DNA of 64,000 nt from Veillonella magna DSM 19857. Lineage in GTDB: Bacteria > Bacillota > Negativicutes > Veillonellales > Veillonellaceae. The stretch covers positions 1 to 64,000 of the forward strand of contig NZ_AUAN01000007.1 in the NCBI RefSeq assembly GCF_000428745.1. Reading direction: 5' to 3'. A program made the translations under genes and the position numbers. The notes beneath the pieces were generated by a model that worked only from the letters and a program-made list of their open reading frames with translations, was not told the origin of the DNA and searched no databases. How positions within the stretch are numbered: the stretch's first letter is position 1; each line of letters starts with the position of its first letter. Shown one piece after another: positions 28,027-37,376 of the stretch.

Positions 28027-28182
28027 AGTCGTATCACCTCATATAGAATAACAGGTTTGCAAAACCAACCGTCTTGCTCATCTTCACTATACCACAGGGA
28101 TAATTAAAAATATATCTCAAATTTCTATTTACGCATAATACGATGATTAAAAGTTATATCTAAACAATTAGATAATAACTAA

Positions 28183-28213
28183 AACGACCGGGTCTGTCAT
28201 AGACCCGGTCGTT
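28183..28213 (-). terminator. Terminator of the exonuclease III gene
   Basis: AACGACCGGGTCT (28183-28195) and AGACCCGGTCGTT (28201-28213) form a perfect 13-bp stem with a 5-base loop. TTTT follows on the minus strand. It lies 125 bases after the xth stop and 157 bases upstream of gdhA. Confidence 0.85.
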
Positions 28214-28337
28214 AGATTTCAAACTATACCATGAGAAATCAATATAGGCAAATCATTCAGTTTTATGTACTTCTATAGACTATATATCAATTAATCATCT
28301 ATTGGGACTCCTTATGCCCCATAAAAATAAACTATTT

Positions 28338-29096
28338 TTAATCAATGGCAATATCGAGCTCTACCGGGCAATGATCGCTACCAAAAATTTGCGGATGAAT
28401 CTTTGCTTCTGTAATACTATTATCCAAACGTTTGGAAGTAATAAAGTAATCAATTCTCCACCCTACATTTCTATCGCGCGCTTTTCCCATATAGGACCAC
28501 CAACTATACGCATCGGTTACATCCGGATATAAATGACGGAAGGTATCCGTAAAACCTGCTGCCAATAGTTCTGTCATTTTAGATCGCTCTTCATCGGTAA
28601 AGCCTGCATTTTTGTGATTGGTCTTCGGATTTTTCAAATCGATTTCTTCATGTGCTACATTGAGGTCACCGCAAAGAATCACCGGCTTTTTCGCATCCAG
28701 CTCCAGCAAATAATTACGGAATGCATCTTCCCATGTCATTCGATACGCAAGTCGTGCCAATCCTCGCTGACTGTTCGGCGTGTAGCAGGTCACCACATAG
28801 CAATGCTCATACTCCGCCGTAATAACGCGTCCTTCCTGGTCGTGTTCTTCAATGCCGATACCATAGGTAACACTGATTGGCTCCGTTTTAGTAAAAAGTG
28901 CCGTACCGCTGTACCCCTTCTTCACCGCACTGTTCCAATACTGGTGATAACCGGGCAATTCCAATTCAATCTGGTGGGGCTGTAGTTTGGTTTCCTGCAA
29001 ACAAAATACATCCGCATCAAGTTCGTTAAAGCTATCCATGAAGCCTTTCGTCACTGCTGCCCGCAGGCCGTTTACATTCCAAGAAATAAGTTTCAT
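28338..29096 (-). CDS. xth: Exodeoxyribonuclease III (AP endonuclease)
   Basis: This 252-residue enzyme cleaves at abasic sites and has 3'-5' exonuclease activity in base-excision repair. Family motifs in order: [25 protein letters not shown] (metal Glu), [59 protein letters not shown] and [10 protein letters not shown] (catalytic Asp-His). The start at 29096 is set by GAGGAGG upstream; an in-frame ATG 18 bases earlier lacks a site. It is followed by a strong terminator. Confidence 0.96.
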   Translation of the reverse strand: MKLISWNVNGLRAAVTKGFMDSFNELDADVFCLQETKLQPHQIELELPGYHQYWNSAVKKGYSGTALFTKTEPISVTYGIGIEEHDQEGRVITAEYEHCYVVTCYTPNSQRGLARLAYRMTWEDAFRNYLLELDAKKPVILCGDLNVAHEEIDLKNPKTNHKNAGFTDEERSKMTELLAAGFTDTFRHLYPDVTDAYSWWSYMGKARDRNVGWRIDYFITSKRLDNSITEAKIHPQIFGSDHCPVELDIAID

Positions 29097-29123
29097 ACAT
29101 TCCTCCTCACACAATACGTACCA

Positions 29124-29309
29124 TCATTTTGTATCACGCCGTTTCCGTGCCTCTTCGGCCCGGCGCCTACGGCGGTGCGCGTCAAGATATAAACTGGCCG
29201 CCAAAAGAATCAATGCCGCCACATTCACCACCGTAAAACCAAAGCTATACATATGATACAGAATATACGCAAACACAATAACATACAATAATTTATATAA
29301 GGTTTGCAA
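29124..29309 (-). CDS. Small membrane protein of unknown function
   Basis: This 61-residue protein starts at TTG (29309), chosen because AGGAGG lies seven bases upstream. Two hydrophobic segments (about residues 6-22 and 26-43) are followed by a strongly basic tail, HRRRRRAEEARKRRDTK. It ends 27 bases upstream of the xth start and could be co-transcribed with it. I recognise no family. Confidence 0.7.
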   Translation of the reverse strand: MQTLYKLLYVIVFAYILYHMYSFGFTVVNVAALILLAASLYLDAHRRRRRAEEARKRRDTK

Positions 29310-29333
29310 ACGAAACCCTCCTATACATTAGTT

Positions 29334-30155
29334 TTAATCATCCATCGTTTCCGTGCCCGTAGCAATCACCGCATTCTCATAGCTAATCCAGTCACTAAAA
29401 CTGCCAAGGTACAATGCTACGGGAATATTTAATTCATCCACGGCTAGCATTTCGATGGGTGCCGTAATACCGGAGCCACAATACAACACGGTTTTCTTGG
29501 TTGAGTTAAGAAGCGGCTTGAATATTTCCCTCAACTCCGCCTCCGGCTTTAAGCCATCCGCTGTATAAGGTAATTCATAATAAATATTAATCGCTGTCGG
29601 TATATGGCCGGCTACAGGATCTAGCGGTTCCACTTCACCGCGATAGCGTTCGGGTGCACGCACATCTACAAGAATCTTCTCCTGCGATGCGGTAAGAGCC
29701 ACCACTTCCTCATGACTAACAAGCCAATTCTCACGCCACTGCGGCACAAAAGACGACGGAGCCGGATTAGGTGTCTCTGCCTGTGTCAACGGATACCCTT
29801 CCCGTTGCCAACGGCCAATGCCACCGGCCAGTACTTTTACATTTTCAATCCCGGCATAGCGTAACATCCACCACAGTCGGCCCACACCGGTCATCCAATC
29901 ATCATAAATAACTACTGTAGATGTAATCGTAAGTCCCAATCGCCGCAGCGTTTCTGCAAAATTATCCTTCGTCGGTAACGGATGACGGCCACCGTGCGCT
30001 TCCACAGGTTTTGTCAAATCCCGTTCTACGTCGAGAGCTAAGGCTCCTTCGATGTGACCCGCCTCGTAAGGCCCCTTACCGCGTACATCAATAATCACAA
30101 GGTTCCCCTGCGCTTGTAATGTATGTAACTCCTTTGGTGTAATAAAATTTTTCAT
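29334..30155 (-). CDS. sseA: Thiosulfate/3-mercaptopyruvate sulfurtransferase (two rhodanese domains)
   Basis: This 273-residue protein has two rhodanese domains (residues about 5-122 and 140-270). The C-terminal domain carries the active-site loop CGSGITA with Cys226; the N-terminal domain keeps DDW at the equivalent position and is inactive, as usual. CGSG(V/I)TA is typical of the SseA-like group, which uses 3-mercaptopyruvate or thiosulfate as sulfur donor. The start at 30155 is preferred because AAGGAG lies upstream. An upstream in-frame ATG (30203) overlaps the stop region of the previous gene and lacks a site. It lies 50 bases after the YwlG-like gene, possibly in one transcript. Confidence 0.93.
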   Translation of the reverse strand: MKNFITPKELHTLQAQGNLVIIDVRGKGPYEAGHIEGALALDVERDLTKPVEAHGGRHPLPTKDNFAETLRRLGLTITSTVVIYDDWMTGVGRLWWMLRYAGIENVKVLAGGIGRWQREGYPLTQAETPNPAPSSFVPQWRENWLVSHEEVVALTASQEKILVDVRAPERYRGEVEPLDPVAGHIPTAINIYYELPYTADGLKPEAELREIFKPLLNSTKKTVLYCGSGITAPIEMLAVDELNIPVALYLGSFSDWISYENAVIATGTETMDD

Positions 30156-30204
30156 ACATCTCAACTCCTTCTTCACAACATAATTGAATCCGCACGTCAT
30201 CAAA

Positions 30205-30762
30205 TTACATCAATGCTTCATCATACACAGCCCTCGGTCCACCGATATATTTAGGGCGCACCCGAGCCGCCGTCAAATGAGCTTCACCGATTGCCTTCAC
30301 GGCTAACCGCACCGGCACGGCTACATGTTTTAAATGCATACCGATAAACGTGTCACCAATATCAAGACCTGCATCGGCCTTGATATATTCCACAACCACC
30401 GGATCCGTCATTCGACCGAAAGCCGTCGTTGCCATAGCACCGCCTGCATGTAACTGCGGTACAGCATTACAAATATACAAATCATTGCGCTCCGCCACAG
30501 AACGCTCTGTTACAATGGCTCTGTTTAAATGTTCGCAGCACTGAAAAGCCAAGGCAAAACCTTTTTCTTTAGCCACCGCAGCCAATGCTTCGTAAATAGC
30601 CACGCCAATATCCGGTCCCGATGCAGTACCAATTTTCTTACCCTGCACTTCGCTGGTAGAACAGCCAATAACCATAATTTGACCTTCCTTCAGTTTGGCT
30701 TTATCCGCTAACTCCATTGCTGCTTGCGTTATTTCTGCTTTAATTCGTGCCAACCCTTCCAT
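30205..30762 (-). CDS. YwlG/UPF0340 (DUF436) family protein
   Basis: This 185-residue protein contains [56 protein letters not shown] and [21 protein letters not shown]-like sequence, all hallmarks of the YwlG/UPF0340 family. The fold is known in the family but no function is. GAGGGACTATTC upstream of 30762 is a weaker ribosome site. It is followed by the sulfurtransferase. Confidence 0.9.
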   Translation of the reverse strand: [185 protein letters not shown]

Positions 30763-30900
30763 GAATAGTCCCTCTTTTCTTTGCTATGTATTGCCATATC
30801 TATTGCATCGTTGCTTAAACCATGTGTAAGCTCTTTATTCAAACTAACTATTAAGTGTTTTAACAAATAATTCACCGGTTTCTCCGAACCGTCTTTCAAA

Positions 30901-31848
30901 TTACTCGTCATCATCGGCTTCATCCAATAAATAATCCTTTGCCATCCAACGCTTAGTAGCCGTAAAGGTAATCGTTACCCATTTTTCTTCGGCTCGCCCA
31001 CCGATAGCTTCATCAATTTCATTGCGAATCGCATCCAACTCCACTATGCGTTGATGCTCATAATTTTTGGGGATTAAAATATCGATTTCAATGATCTTTG
31101 TCTTCCCATAAGCCTGCACGCTGCTTACATAATCCTTAAAATGATAGCGCTCCATGAATTCATCCATAATTCGCTGAATACGATTATGCAACTCCATCGG
31201 TGCCACTCCCATAATTTGTTTCATAGAAGGCACCAAAATTTTTATAGCACTGGGAAGCATTTGTATGGACAAAGCGATAAGTACCACCGGATCCACATAT
31301 CGCGCATAGATGGCCCATTCCGTTTGTTCCAATCCCCATGCAAACAGAAAGCTGATAAGAATGCCTGCCGAAAGCACCGCATCAATGGACCAACTAATGT
31401 TATCGAACTTAACCAAATTGGATTTTAACCGTTTATTCACGGCATGCACATAAAAATAATAGGCTGCGTCAGCTATGGTGAATACCAATGCGTAAATTAC
31501 GATGGGCCCTGCCTTTACAATCGTCCCCGGACCCAATAAACTCATAATCCCCGTCATCAATGCATAGATAACGAAAAGCAATGTAAAGCCGCCTTCCACA
31601 ATTAACACCAGTGGCTCAAATTGCCAATAGCCGAACTGAAAGCGTTTGCTTGTTTCACGGGATATGAGCTTAGATGTCATAATCATCATAATTTTTATGA
31701 TAACTGCCATGAACGATACGATACCATCAAGAAGTACCGCAGCCGATCCGGTGAATACCCCCATCAACGTACCACTGATAGCCACCATGAACATGAGCAA
31801 AGCCGACTGCCACAGCAGTCGTTGTTCAATCACTTGCTTATCTATCAT
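30901..31848 (-). CDS. Cation diffusion facilitator (CDF) family transporter
   Basis: This 315-residue protein has an N-terminal bundle of about six transmembrane helices. The HxxxD-type metal sites of CDF proteins are represented by LLDGIVSF in helix 2 and DNISWSIDAVLSAG in helix 5. The C-terminal domain (about 205-315) is the usual cytoplasmic ferredoxin-like part. His residues normally in the second site are replaced (D-GIV-S, D-NIS-W), so substrate cannot be read off. It is probably a divalent-cation efflux pump of the inner membrane. ATG at 31848 has GGGAGG about eleven bases upstream; GTG at 31860 would overlap that site. Confidence 0.88.
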   Translation of the reverse strand: MIDKQVIEQRLLWQSALLMFMVAISGTLMGVFTGSAAVLLDGIVSFMAVIIKIMMIMTSKLISRETSKRFQFGYWQFEPLVLIVEGGFTLLFVIYALMTGIMSLLGPGTIVKAGPIVIYALVFTIADAAYYFYVHAVNKRLKSNLVKFDNISWSIDAVLSAGILISFLFAWGLEQTEWAIYARYVDPVVLIALSIQMLPSAIKILVPSMKQIMGVAPMELHNRIQRIMDEFMERYHFKDYVSSVQAYGKTKIIEIDILIPKNYEHQRIVELDAIRNEIDEAIGGRAEEKWVTITFTATKRWMAKDYLLDEADDDE

Positions 31849-32108
31849 AGTATCACTCACCTCCCATATGCTCTATTGTACCACGTCAATGCAGCCAAGT
31901 AAAAATCGCTCTCAATCTTCGTTACGGCTATCCCCAAAATTCATAATACCCCTTACCCATTTCTCTTTTATTAAAATTATTCATAGCTTAACGTTTTATA
32001 CTACTATTTATTTTCTAAACGGGCTATTATAAGAAGAGATGCCTCTTGCATTCATTCAGAACTCGGATTTCTCTACTCACTGACTACGATACCAATAAGG
32101 AGGTTCTT

Positions 32109-33500
32109 ATGAATTTTATCATTCAAAACGGTACGATTTGTACATCCGACCGTCATTTTATCGGTGATATTGTCGTTACCGGCGATACTATAACGGCTAT
32201 TACAGCACCGCAGACAGCTCAGCTCTCACATCCGGCGCATCAGATTATCGATGCTACGGGACGCTACATCGTGCCCGGCGGCATTGATCCTCACACACAT
32301 TTTGACCTACAGCAATCGCCGCAGTATCGTGCTTGCGATGATTTTTATGACGGCGGAGTAGCTGCGGCTTGCGGCGGCACCACTACTATCATTGACCATA
32401 TGGCCTTCGGCCCTGGCGGCTGCGATTTACATCATCAATTCAATGTATATCGACAACTGGCCGAACGTTGTCCCATTGATTACAGCTTCCACGGCGTCTT
32501 CCAACATATGTCCGAGGACATTCTTCGCGAACTGCCGTCCCTAGTGACCGAAGAAGGATTCCCTTCCTTTAAGGCTTACACGACTTACGGTTCCCCTATG
32601 TTCGACCGCGATCTTTTCCGCATACTGAAAGCAATGAAGCCCATCAACGGCTTACTCACCGTCCACGCCGAAAATGATGCCATCACCAACGAACTTCGCG
32701 ACATGTTAGCACCGGATGAAATTCTACCGGCCGCTCAAGCTACCACCCGTCCCAATGAAGCCGAGTCCATTACTATCAGTACCCTACTGGGTCTTGCCAA
32801 AGCTGCCGATAATGCGCCCGTATATATTGTTCATTTATCGGCCCATGAAAGTTTGGAAGAAGTGCGCTTAGCTCGTCGTGAAGGACAACCGCATATTTAC
32901 GTGGAAACGTGTCCACAATATTTACTTTTAACGGATGATAAATTCTCGGACGGCGGTCCAATGGAAGGTATCAAATACATGCTGGCTCCACCATTACGCA
33001 AAAAGCATGATAATGATGCTCTTTGGAACGGACTGGCCAACGGTGATATCCAGGTAGTGGCTACCGATCATTGTCCGTTTACCATCGAAGAAAAGCAAGC
33101 CAACGTAGCTGACTTCCGACGTTGCCCGGGCGGTGTATCCGGGGTAGAAGAACGCATGCCGCTCCTCTTCAGCGAAGGTGTACTCAAGGGACGATTAACA
33201 CCGGAACGATTCGTTCAAGTCACGGCTACTAACGCTGCTCGCATCTTCGGTATTTCTCACAAAGGTGATATTAAAGAAGGCTATGATGCCGATCTTGTCA
33301 TCATCAATCCTACCGACACGCACGAGTTCAATGCGCACACGTTACATACTACCTGCCACTACTCACCGTACGAAGGTATTACGGCCCATTGCTCCATTGA
33401 ACGCGTATTCCTTCGCGGTACACTCATCGCCGAGCACAATGAATTCCGCGGCCAACGAGGCGGCGGTACGCTCCTTCATCGACGTCGCACCGAAGTGTAA
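32109..33500 (+). CDS. hydA: D-hydantoinase / dihydropyrimidinase family amidohydrolase
   Basis: This 463-residue cyclic amidohydrolase opens hydantoin or dihydropyrimidine rings. Metal-site motifs: GGIDPHTHFD (first two His), FPSFKAYTTY (the Lys that is carboxylated), LTVHAENDA, YIVHLSA, and VATDHCPF (the Asp). Length fits D-hydantoinases of about 460 residues. The start at 32109 has AAGGAGG seven bases upstream; earlier in-frame codons do not. The typical partner genes of pyrimidine degradation (PreA/PreT, beta-ureidopropionase) are absent, so the substrate is open. It is a single-gene unit closed by a shared terminator. Confidence 0.92.
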   Translation: MNFIIQNGTICTSDRHFIGDIVVTGDTITAITAPQTAQLSHPAHQIIDATGRYIVPGGIDPHTHFDLQQSPQYRACDDFYDGGVAAACGGTTTIIDHMAFGPGGCDLHHQFNVYRQLAERCPIDYSFHGVFQHMSEDILRELPSLVTEEGFPSFKAYTTYGSPMFDRDLFRILKAMKPINGLLTVHAENDAITNELRDMLAPDEILPAAQATTRPNEAESITISTLLGLAKAADNAPVYIVHLSAHESLEEVRLARREGQPHIYVETCPQYLLLTDDKFSDGGPMEGIKYMLAPPLRKKHDNDALWNGLANGDIQVVATDHCPFTIEEKQANVADFRRCPGGVSGVEERMPLLFSEGVLKGRLTPERFVQVTATNAARIFGISHKGDIKEGYDADLVIINPTDTHEFNAHTLHTTCHYSPYEGITAHCSIERVFLRGTLIAEHNEFRGQRGGGTLLHRRRTEV

Positions 33501-33532
33501 TTAATACGTGCAGTCTCTGTAAAAAATACGAC

Positions 33533-33602
33533 AAGAGGGTTACTCATATTACAATCAGGTCATTTTTAAGACCCTAGCGATACGACATGAGTAGCCCTCT
33601 TT
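33533..33602. terminator. Bidirectional terminator between hydA and the ornithine decarboxylase gene
   Basis: AAGAGGGTTACTCAT (33533-33547) pairs with ATGAGTAGCCCTCTT (33587-33601) with one mismatch, and the loop can form a smaller stem. It serves two converging genes. Confidence 0.75.
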
Positions 33603-33607
33603 GTTAT

Positions 33608-35770
33608 TTATTCCTTCAACATGTAGCCGAAAGCCTTCTTCGTTCCATCTAGCTGTTCGGTAATATACACACCTTGAATCTCCGGAGCAAATCCCGGTAA
33701 CCGATTAATCCCTTCTTCCAAAGCCAGAAAATATTGTTGTGCTGTTTCCGACCACCGCTCTCCCGGCTGCACGCAAATAACACCCGGCGGATACGGCAAT
33801 GCCCCTTCTAAGGCGATGCGTCCCAGCGCCTCGCTAAGCGGTACCAATTCACCCAGCCCGCGTACAAAATCTATATTCGCTTCTTGCGGGGACTTCACAT
33901 ACTCCGGTAAATAGTCTGCCAAGAACAATCGTTTTTGTAATTCGCTCACATTGCGGCTGCAATAAAAATCATGCATTTCTTGACACAATCGACGAATGGT
34001 ATAGCCTTGATATGTATCAATATGACGGTAATACACGGACGGCAATACCTCTTGCATCGGTGCATCCGCATCAATCAGCTTCTCAAAACGAACCAACGCC
34101 GCTACCAGATTATCCATTTTCGTACGATTTTCTGCCGGTGTCAGTAGGAAAAGAATCGTATTAAGATCACACTTTTCCGGGATAATCCCGTTCTCGCGCA
34201 GATAATGAGCTAAAATCGTAGCCGGTATACCGAACTCTTCATACTCACCGGTTTCTACATGAATGCCCGGCGTAATAAGCTGAAATTTACAAGGATCTAT
34301 AAAATACTGTCCTGCACCATATCCTTCGAAAGAATGCCAACGCCCATTAGGGGTAAATGCAAAATACGCTTTGTCCTCAGCCATTGCTGCTGTATTGCCA
34401 TCCTGCCATGGTGCATCATGTACAACAGGAGGTATTAATGGACGCACATAACGACAATTTCGTAAAACCGATTTGCGCGCTTCGATTCCCAACTCAACAC
34501 AGCGTCTCCATAACCAACGGCCTGCCTCTCCTTCATGCATTTTGGCATTTACATCGAGAGCCGCGAACAGCGGATAAAACGGTGAAGTAGATGCATGCAT
34601 CATAAAGGCATTATTGACCCGTTTGTGATCCACATAACGGGCTTGCCCTTTGATATGACTGTCCTTCTTGTGAATTTGCGAGGTCTGTGAAAAACCGGCT
34701 TGCTGCTTATGTACCGATTGCGTAACAAAAATGCCCGGATCATCCGGTCCTAAGGTAAGCAGTAAAGGACTGCAATCTTTCATCATCGGAATAAACTGCT
34801 CATAACCAACCCAAGCGGAATCAAAAAGAATATAGTCACAAAGATGCCCGATTTTATCAACTACCTGACGCGCATTATAAACAACACCATCATACGTTCC
34901 CAATTGAATAACAGCTAAACGAACGGGGCGCTTGGCCTTGGCTTTTTCCGGATCCCGTTTAGCGATGAGTTCACGAATATACGCTTCCTCAAAACAACGT
35001 TCCGTAATACCGCCGATAGATCCGAAGGGATTACGTGCCGTTTCCAAATATACCGGCATCGCCCCGGCCTGCACCAAAGCTCCGTGTGAAACAGATTTAT
35101 GATTATTTCTGTCATAAAGCACGATATCACCCGGCGCCAACAACGCATTAAGCACAACCTTGTTAGCCGCTGATGTACCGTTTAATACAAAATATGTTTT
35201 ATCCGCATTGAAAACCTCTGCCGCATGACGCTGTGCATCATATGCCGGTCCTTCGTGAATAAGAAGATCTCCTAAAGCTACGTCCGCATTACACAAGTCA
35301 CTGCGAAATACAGTTTCTCCGTAAAAATCATACAGCGCACGCCCTGCCGGGTGCTGTCTAAAAAAAGCGCCTCCTTGGTGTCCCGGACAATCAAACTGAG
35401 AATGCCCCGCCTTCACATATTGCGCTAAGGCTCTGAAAAACGGCGGCAACATCGTCGCTTCATACCGTGCAGCAGCTGCTTCTATACGATGGGCAAACAG
35501 AATTTGGTCACCGCTGTTTCCATCAATGACATGCCTAACTTTTTTAAGTAGCCTATCATCTATCGGCTCTTTTCCGGTAGCCAAACAAATAACGGGAATT
35601 CCATAAGCACGTACCATATCATCATCTGCCAACGCCTCTTCTTTATCGATAATCACCAATGCTGCTACAGCACTGTAATCTGCATTGATTGCATCAACGA
35701 TACTACGCCGGCCCACCGTAGGTACGTAGGTGCGTGCCGCCTCCGTCATAGCAATAACTAATTGATTCAC
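33608..35770 (-). CDS. speC: Ornithine decarboxylase
   Basis: This 720-residue PLP enzyme converts ornithine to putrescine. It has the full fold-type I, prokaryotic architecture: an N-terminal wing domain (1-105), PLP domain with GTSAANKVVLNALL (about 198-211) and DSAWVGYEQF, the Schiff-base Lys355 in SVHKQQAGFSQTSQIHKKDSHI, and MMHASTSPFYPLFAALD. This stretch and the position Lys355 are the same as in E. coli SpeC/SpeF, which favours ornithine over lysine or arginine as substrate. GGAGG precedes the start. No PotE antiporter is adjacent, so this does not look like an acid-resistance pair. Putrescine may be used for the cell wall, since Negativicutes attach diamines to peptidoglycan. Confidence 0.94.
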   Translation of the reverse strand: MNQLVIAMTEAARTYVPTVGRRSIVDAINADYSAVAALVIIDKEEALADDDMVRAYGIPVICLATGKEPIDDRLLKKVRHVIDGNSGDQILFAHRIEAAAARYEATMLPPFFRALAQYVKAGHSQFDCPGHQGGAFFRQHPAGRALYDFYGETVFRSDLCNADVALGDLLIHEGPAYDAQRHAAEVFNADKTYFVLNGTSAANKVVLNALLAPGDIVLYDRNNHKSVSHGALVQAGAMPVYLETARNPFGSIGGITERCFEEAYIRELIAKRDPEKAKAKRPVRLAVIQLGTYDGVVYNARQVVDKIGHLCDYILFDSAWVGYEQFIPMMKDCSPLLLTLGPDDPGIFVTQSVHKQQAGFSQTSQIHKKDSHIKGQARYVDHKRVNNAFMMHASTSPFYPLFAALDVNAKMHEGEAGRWLWRRCVELGIEARKSVLRNCRYVRPLIPPVVHDAPWQDGNTAAMAEDKAYFAFTPNGRWHSFEGYGAGQYFIDPCKFQLITPGIHVETGEYEEFGIPATILAHYLRENGIIPEKCDLNTILFLLTPAENRTKMDNLVAALVRFEKLIDADAPMQEVLPSVYYRHIDTYQGYTIRRLCQEMHDFYCSRNVSELQKRLFLADYLPEYVKSPQEANIDFVRGLGELVPLSEALGRIALEGALPYPPGVICVQPGERWSETAQQYFLALEEGINRLPGFAPEIQGVYITEQLDGTKKAFGYMLKE

Positions 35771-36041
35771 TGTAACCTCCTCATCGTCTCTCTTTTCCTA
35801 TAGAACTCTATACACTATGTATCTTGCGATACCAACTTTCACTAAGTAGTATTTATTATAAACTACGGACTCCTTTTTCAACAATAACGAATACCTGCCA
35901 TAACTTCCAATTGTCTAAATCACAGTTTTATGGTAGTCTAATAGCAACTGTTAATGACTATCACTCAAACGGGGATGTGACTAGCCTAACAACAGCTTGC
36001 GTATAGTTGAGAATCAAGAGAAAAAAGGAGAGATGATACGT
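35771..36041. other. Divergent intergenic region speC / metQ
   Basis: This 270-base AT-rich region holds both promoters. I looked for a SAM or T-box leader ahead of metQ and saw neither. No terminator hairpin stands out. Confidence 0.45.
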
Positions 36042-36848
36042 ATGAAATTAAAACGTTTATTGGCCCCTCTATTAATCGGTGTGTTAGCCCTAGGCATCGC
36101 CGGTTGCGGGCAAAGCAGTAACAATGACAAGGAAATTCGCATCGGTGCCACTGCCGGTCCGCACGCCGAAGTTGTGGAAGCCGTTGCCAAGGAAGCTGCC
36201 AAAGAGGGTATTAAAATTAAAGTCGTAGAATTTTCCGACTATATTACACCCAATAAAGCATTAGCCTCCGGCGATTTAGAATTAGACAGCTATCAACACG
36301 TGCCTTTCCTGGAAAACTTTAATAAACAAAACGGTACGGATTTAGTGCCAATCGGCAAGACTATTCTTATGCGCATGGGACTGTACAGTAATAAAATTCA
36401 CAATCCCGCCGATATTCCGGATGGCGCTATCGTAGCTGTACCTAACGATCCTACCAACGGTGGTCGCGGCCTGGCACTGCTCGCCAAGGCCGGGCTGATT
36501 ACATTGAAAGATGGCGTAGGCTTCAAGGCCACACCTGCCGATATTACATCCAATCCTAAACATTTAGTCATCAAAGAATTGGAAGCGGCACAATTACCGC
36601 GTAGTCTTGACGATGTAACCGTTGCCGCTATTCCGATGAACTATGTAATGAGCGCCGGCATCGATGTAGCTAAGCAGGGTATCTTCTTGGAACCGAAGGA
36701 TGAACCGTTAGCCGTTATGGTACTGGCTGTACGCGCTAAAGATAAGGACAATGAAACCTACAAAAAAATTGCCGCTATTTACCATTCCGATGCAGTAAAA
36801 AAATTCATTGCCGATAAGTTCCACGGCACCATCGAACCGGCAGAATAG
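36042..36848 (+). CDS. metQ: MetQ/NlpA-family substrate-binding lipoprotein
   Basis: This 268-residue protein starts MKLKRLLAPLLIGVLALGIAGC, a lipoprotein signal with lipobox LGIAGC (Cys22). The NlpA/MetQ fold follows: IRIGATAGPHAEVVE, VEFSDYITPNKALASGDLELDSYQH, VAVPNDPTNGGRGLALL. The family binds methionine or related compounds for the MetNI importer. No metN or metI lies in the window, so it is an orphan or works with a distant transporter. ATG at 36042 with AGGAG eleven bases upstream is favoured over ATG at 36033. Confidence 0.92.
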   Translation: MKLKRLLAPLLIGVLALGIAGCGQSSNNDKEIRIGATAGPHAEVVEAVAKEAAKEGIKIKVVEFSDYITPNKALASGDLELDSYQHVPFLENFNKQNGTDLVPIGKTILMRMGLYSNKIHNPADIPDGAIVAVPNDPTNGGRGLALLAKAGLITLKDGVGFKATPADITSNPKHLVIKELEAAQLPRSLDDVTVAAIPMNYVMSAGIDVAKQGIFLEPKDEPLAVMVLAVRAKDKDNETYKKIAAIYHSDAVKKFIADKFHGTIEPAE

Positions 36849-36884
36849 AGACAGGTCAAAGCGCTAAATAACAAGCCTCCTTCT

Positions 36885-37247
36885 TTATGTTTCGGCTAAC
36901 GCTGCCATCAATACCGGAATATGACTGTGCACCACATCCTTGGCTGCCGTCAGCAATGTCACCGGTCCCGACTGTAATCGTTCAGCCACAGCATGCACAA
37001 ATGCGGGCCATGCTTTGTTTTGTTCTATTTCCATACGATAAGCGGCTGCAAATTGTTCATAGCTGATATCTTTATGATGATACGCCTTTCGCAATTCTGC
37101 GGAAGGCGTTATTTCTTTGCGCCAAGCGGTGAGCTTAGCTTCTTCTTTTTTTATACCTCGCGGCCACAGGCGATCCACCAAAATACGGGCTCCATCCTCA
37201 GGTGTGGCTTTATCATAAATTCGTTTATAACTAAGTTGTCCTTTCAT
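36885..37247 (-). CDS. DUF488 family protein (YeaO-like)
   Basis: This 120-residue protein shows the family pattern: KRIYDKATPEDGARILVDRLWPRGIKKEEA, WRKEITPSAELRKAYHH and VTLLTAAKDVVHSHIPVL. The family is widespread, small and of unknown function. AAAGGAG eight bases upstream sets the start at 37247; an ATG 24 bases earlier lacks a site. It stands alone. Confidence 0.9.
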   Translation of the reverse strand: MKGQLSYKRIYDKATPEDGARILVDRLWPRGIKKEEAKLTAWRKEITPSAELRKAYHHKDISYEQFAAAYRMEIEQNKAWPAFVHAVAERLQSGPVTLLTAAKDVVHSHIPVLMAALAET

Positions 37248-37376
37248 GAGATGACTCCTTTCGCAACGCAATGCAAGATGAAATATAAAGCAGGCCCTGC
37301 CACCAATTCATTTCGGTAGCATAAAGCCTGCGTTTTCTTTAACAGCGATATCTGTATTGTATCACCGTGCTGCTTT

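Noticed and set aside
30729-30923. Small minus-strand frame of 64 codons between the CDF and YwlG genes
   Set aside because: It overlaps both neighbouring genes in another frame, has no ribosome site and no recognisable features.
35771-36041. Possible SAM or T-box riboswitch ahead of metQ
   Set aside because: I looked for the conserved core sequences and for an associated terminator and found neither.
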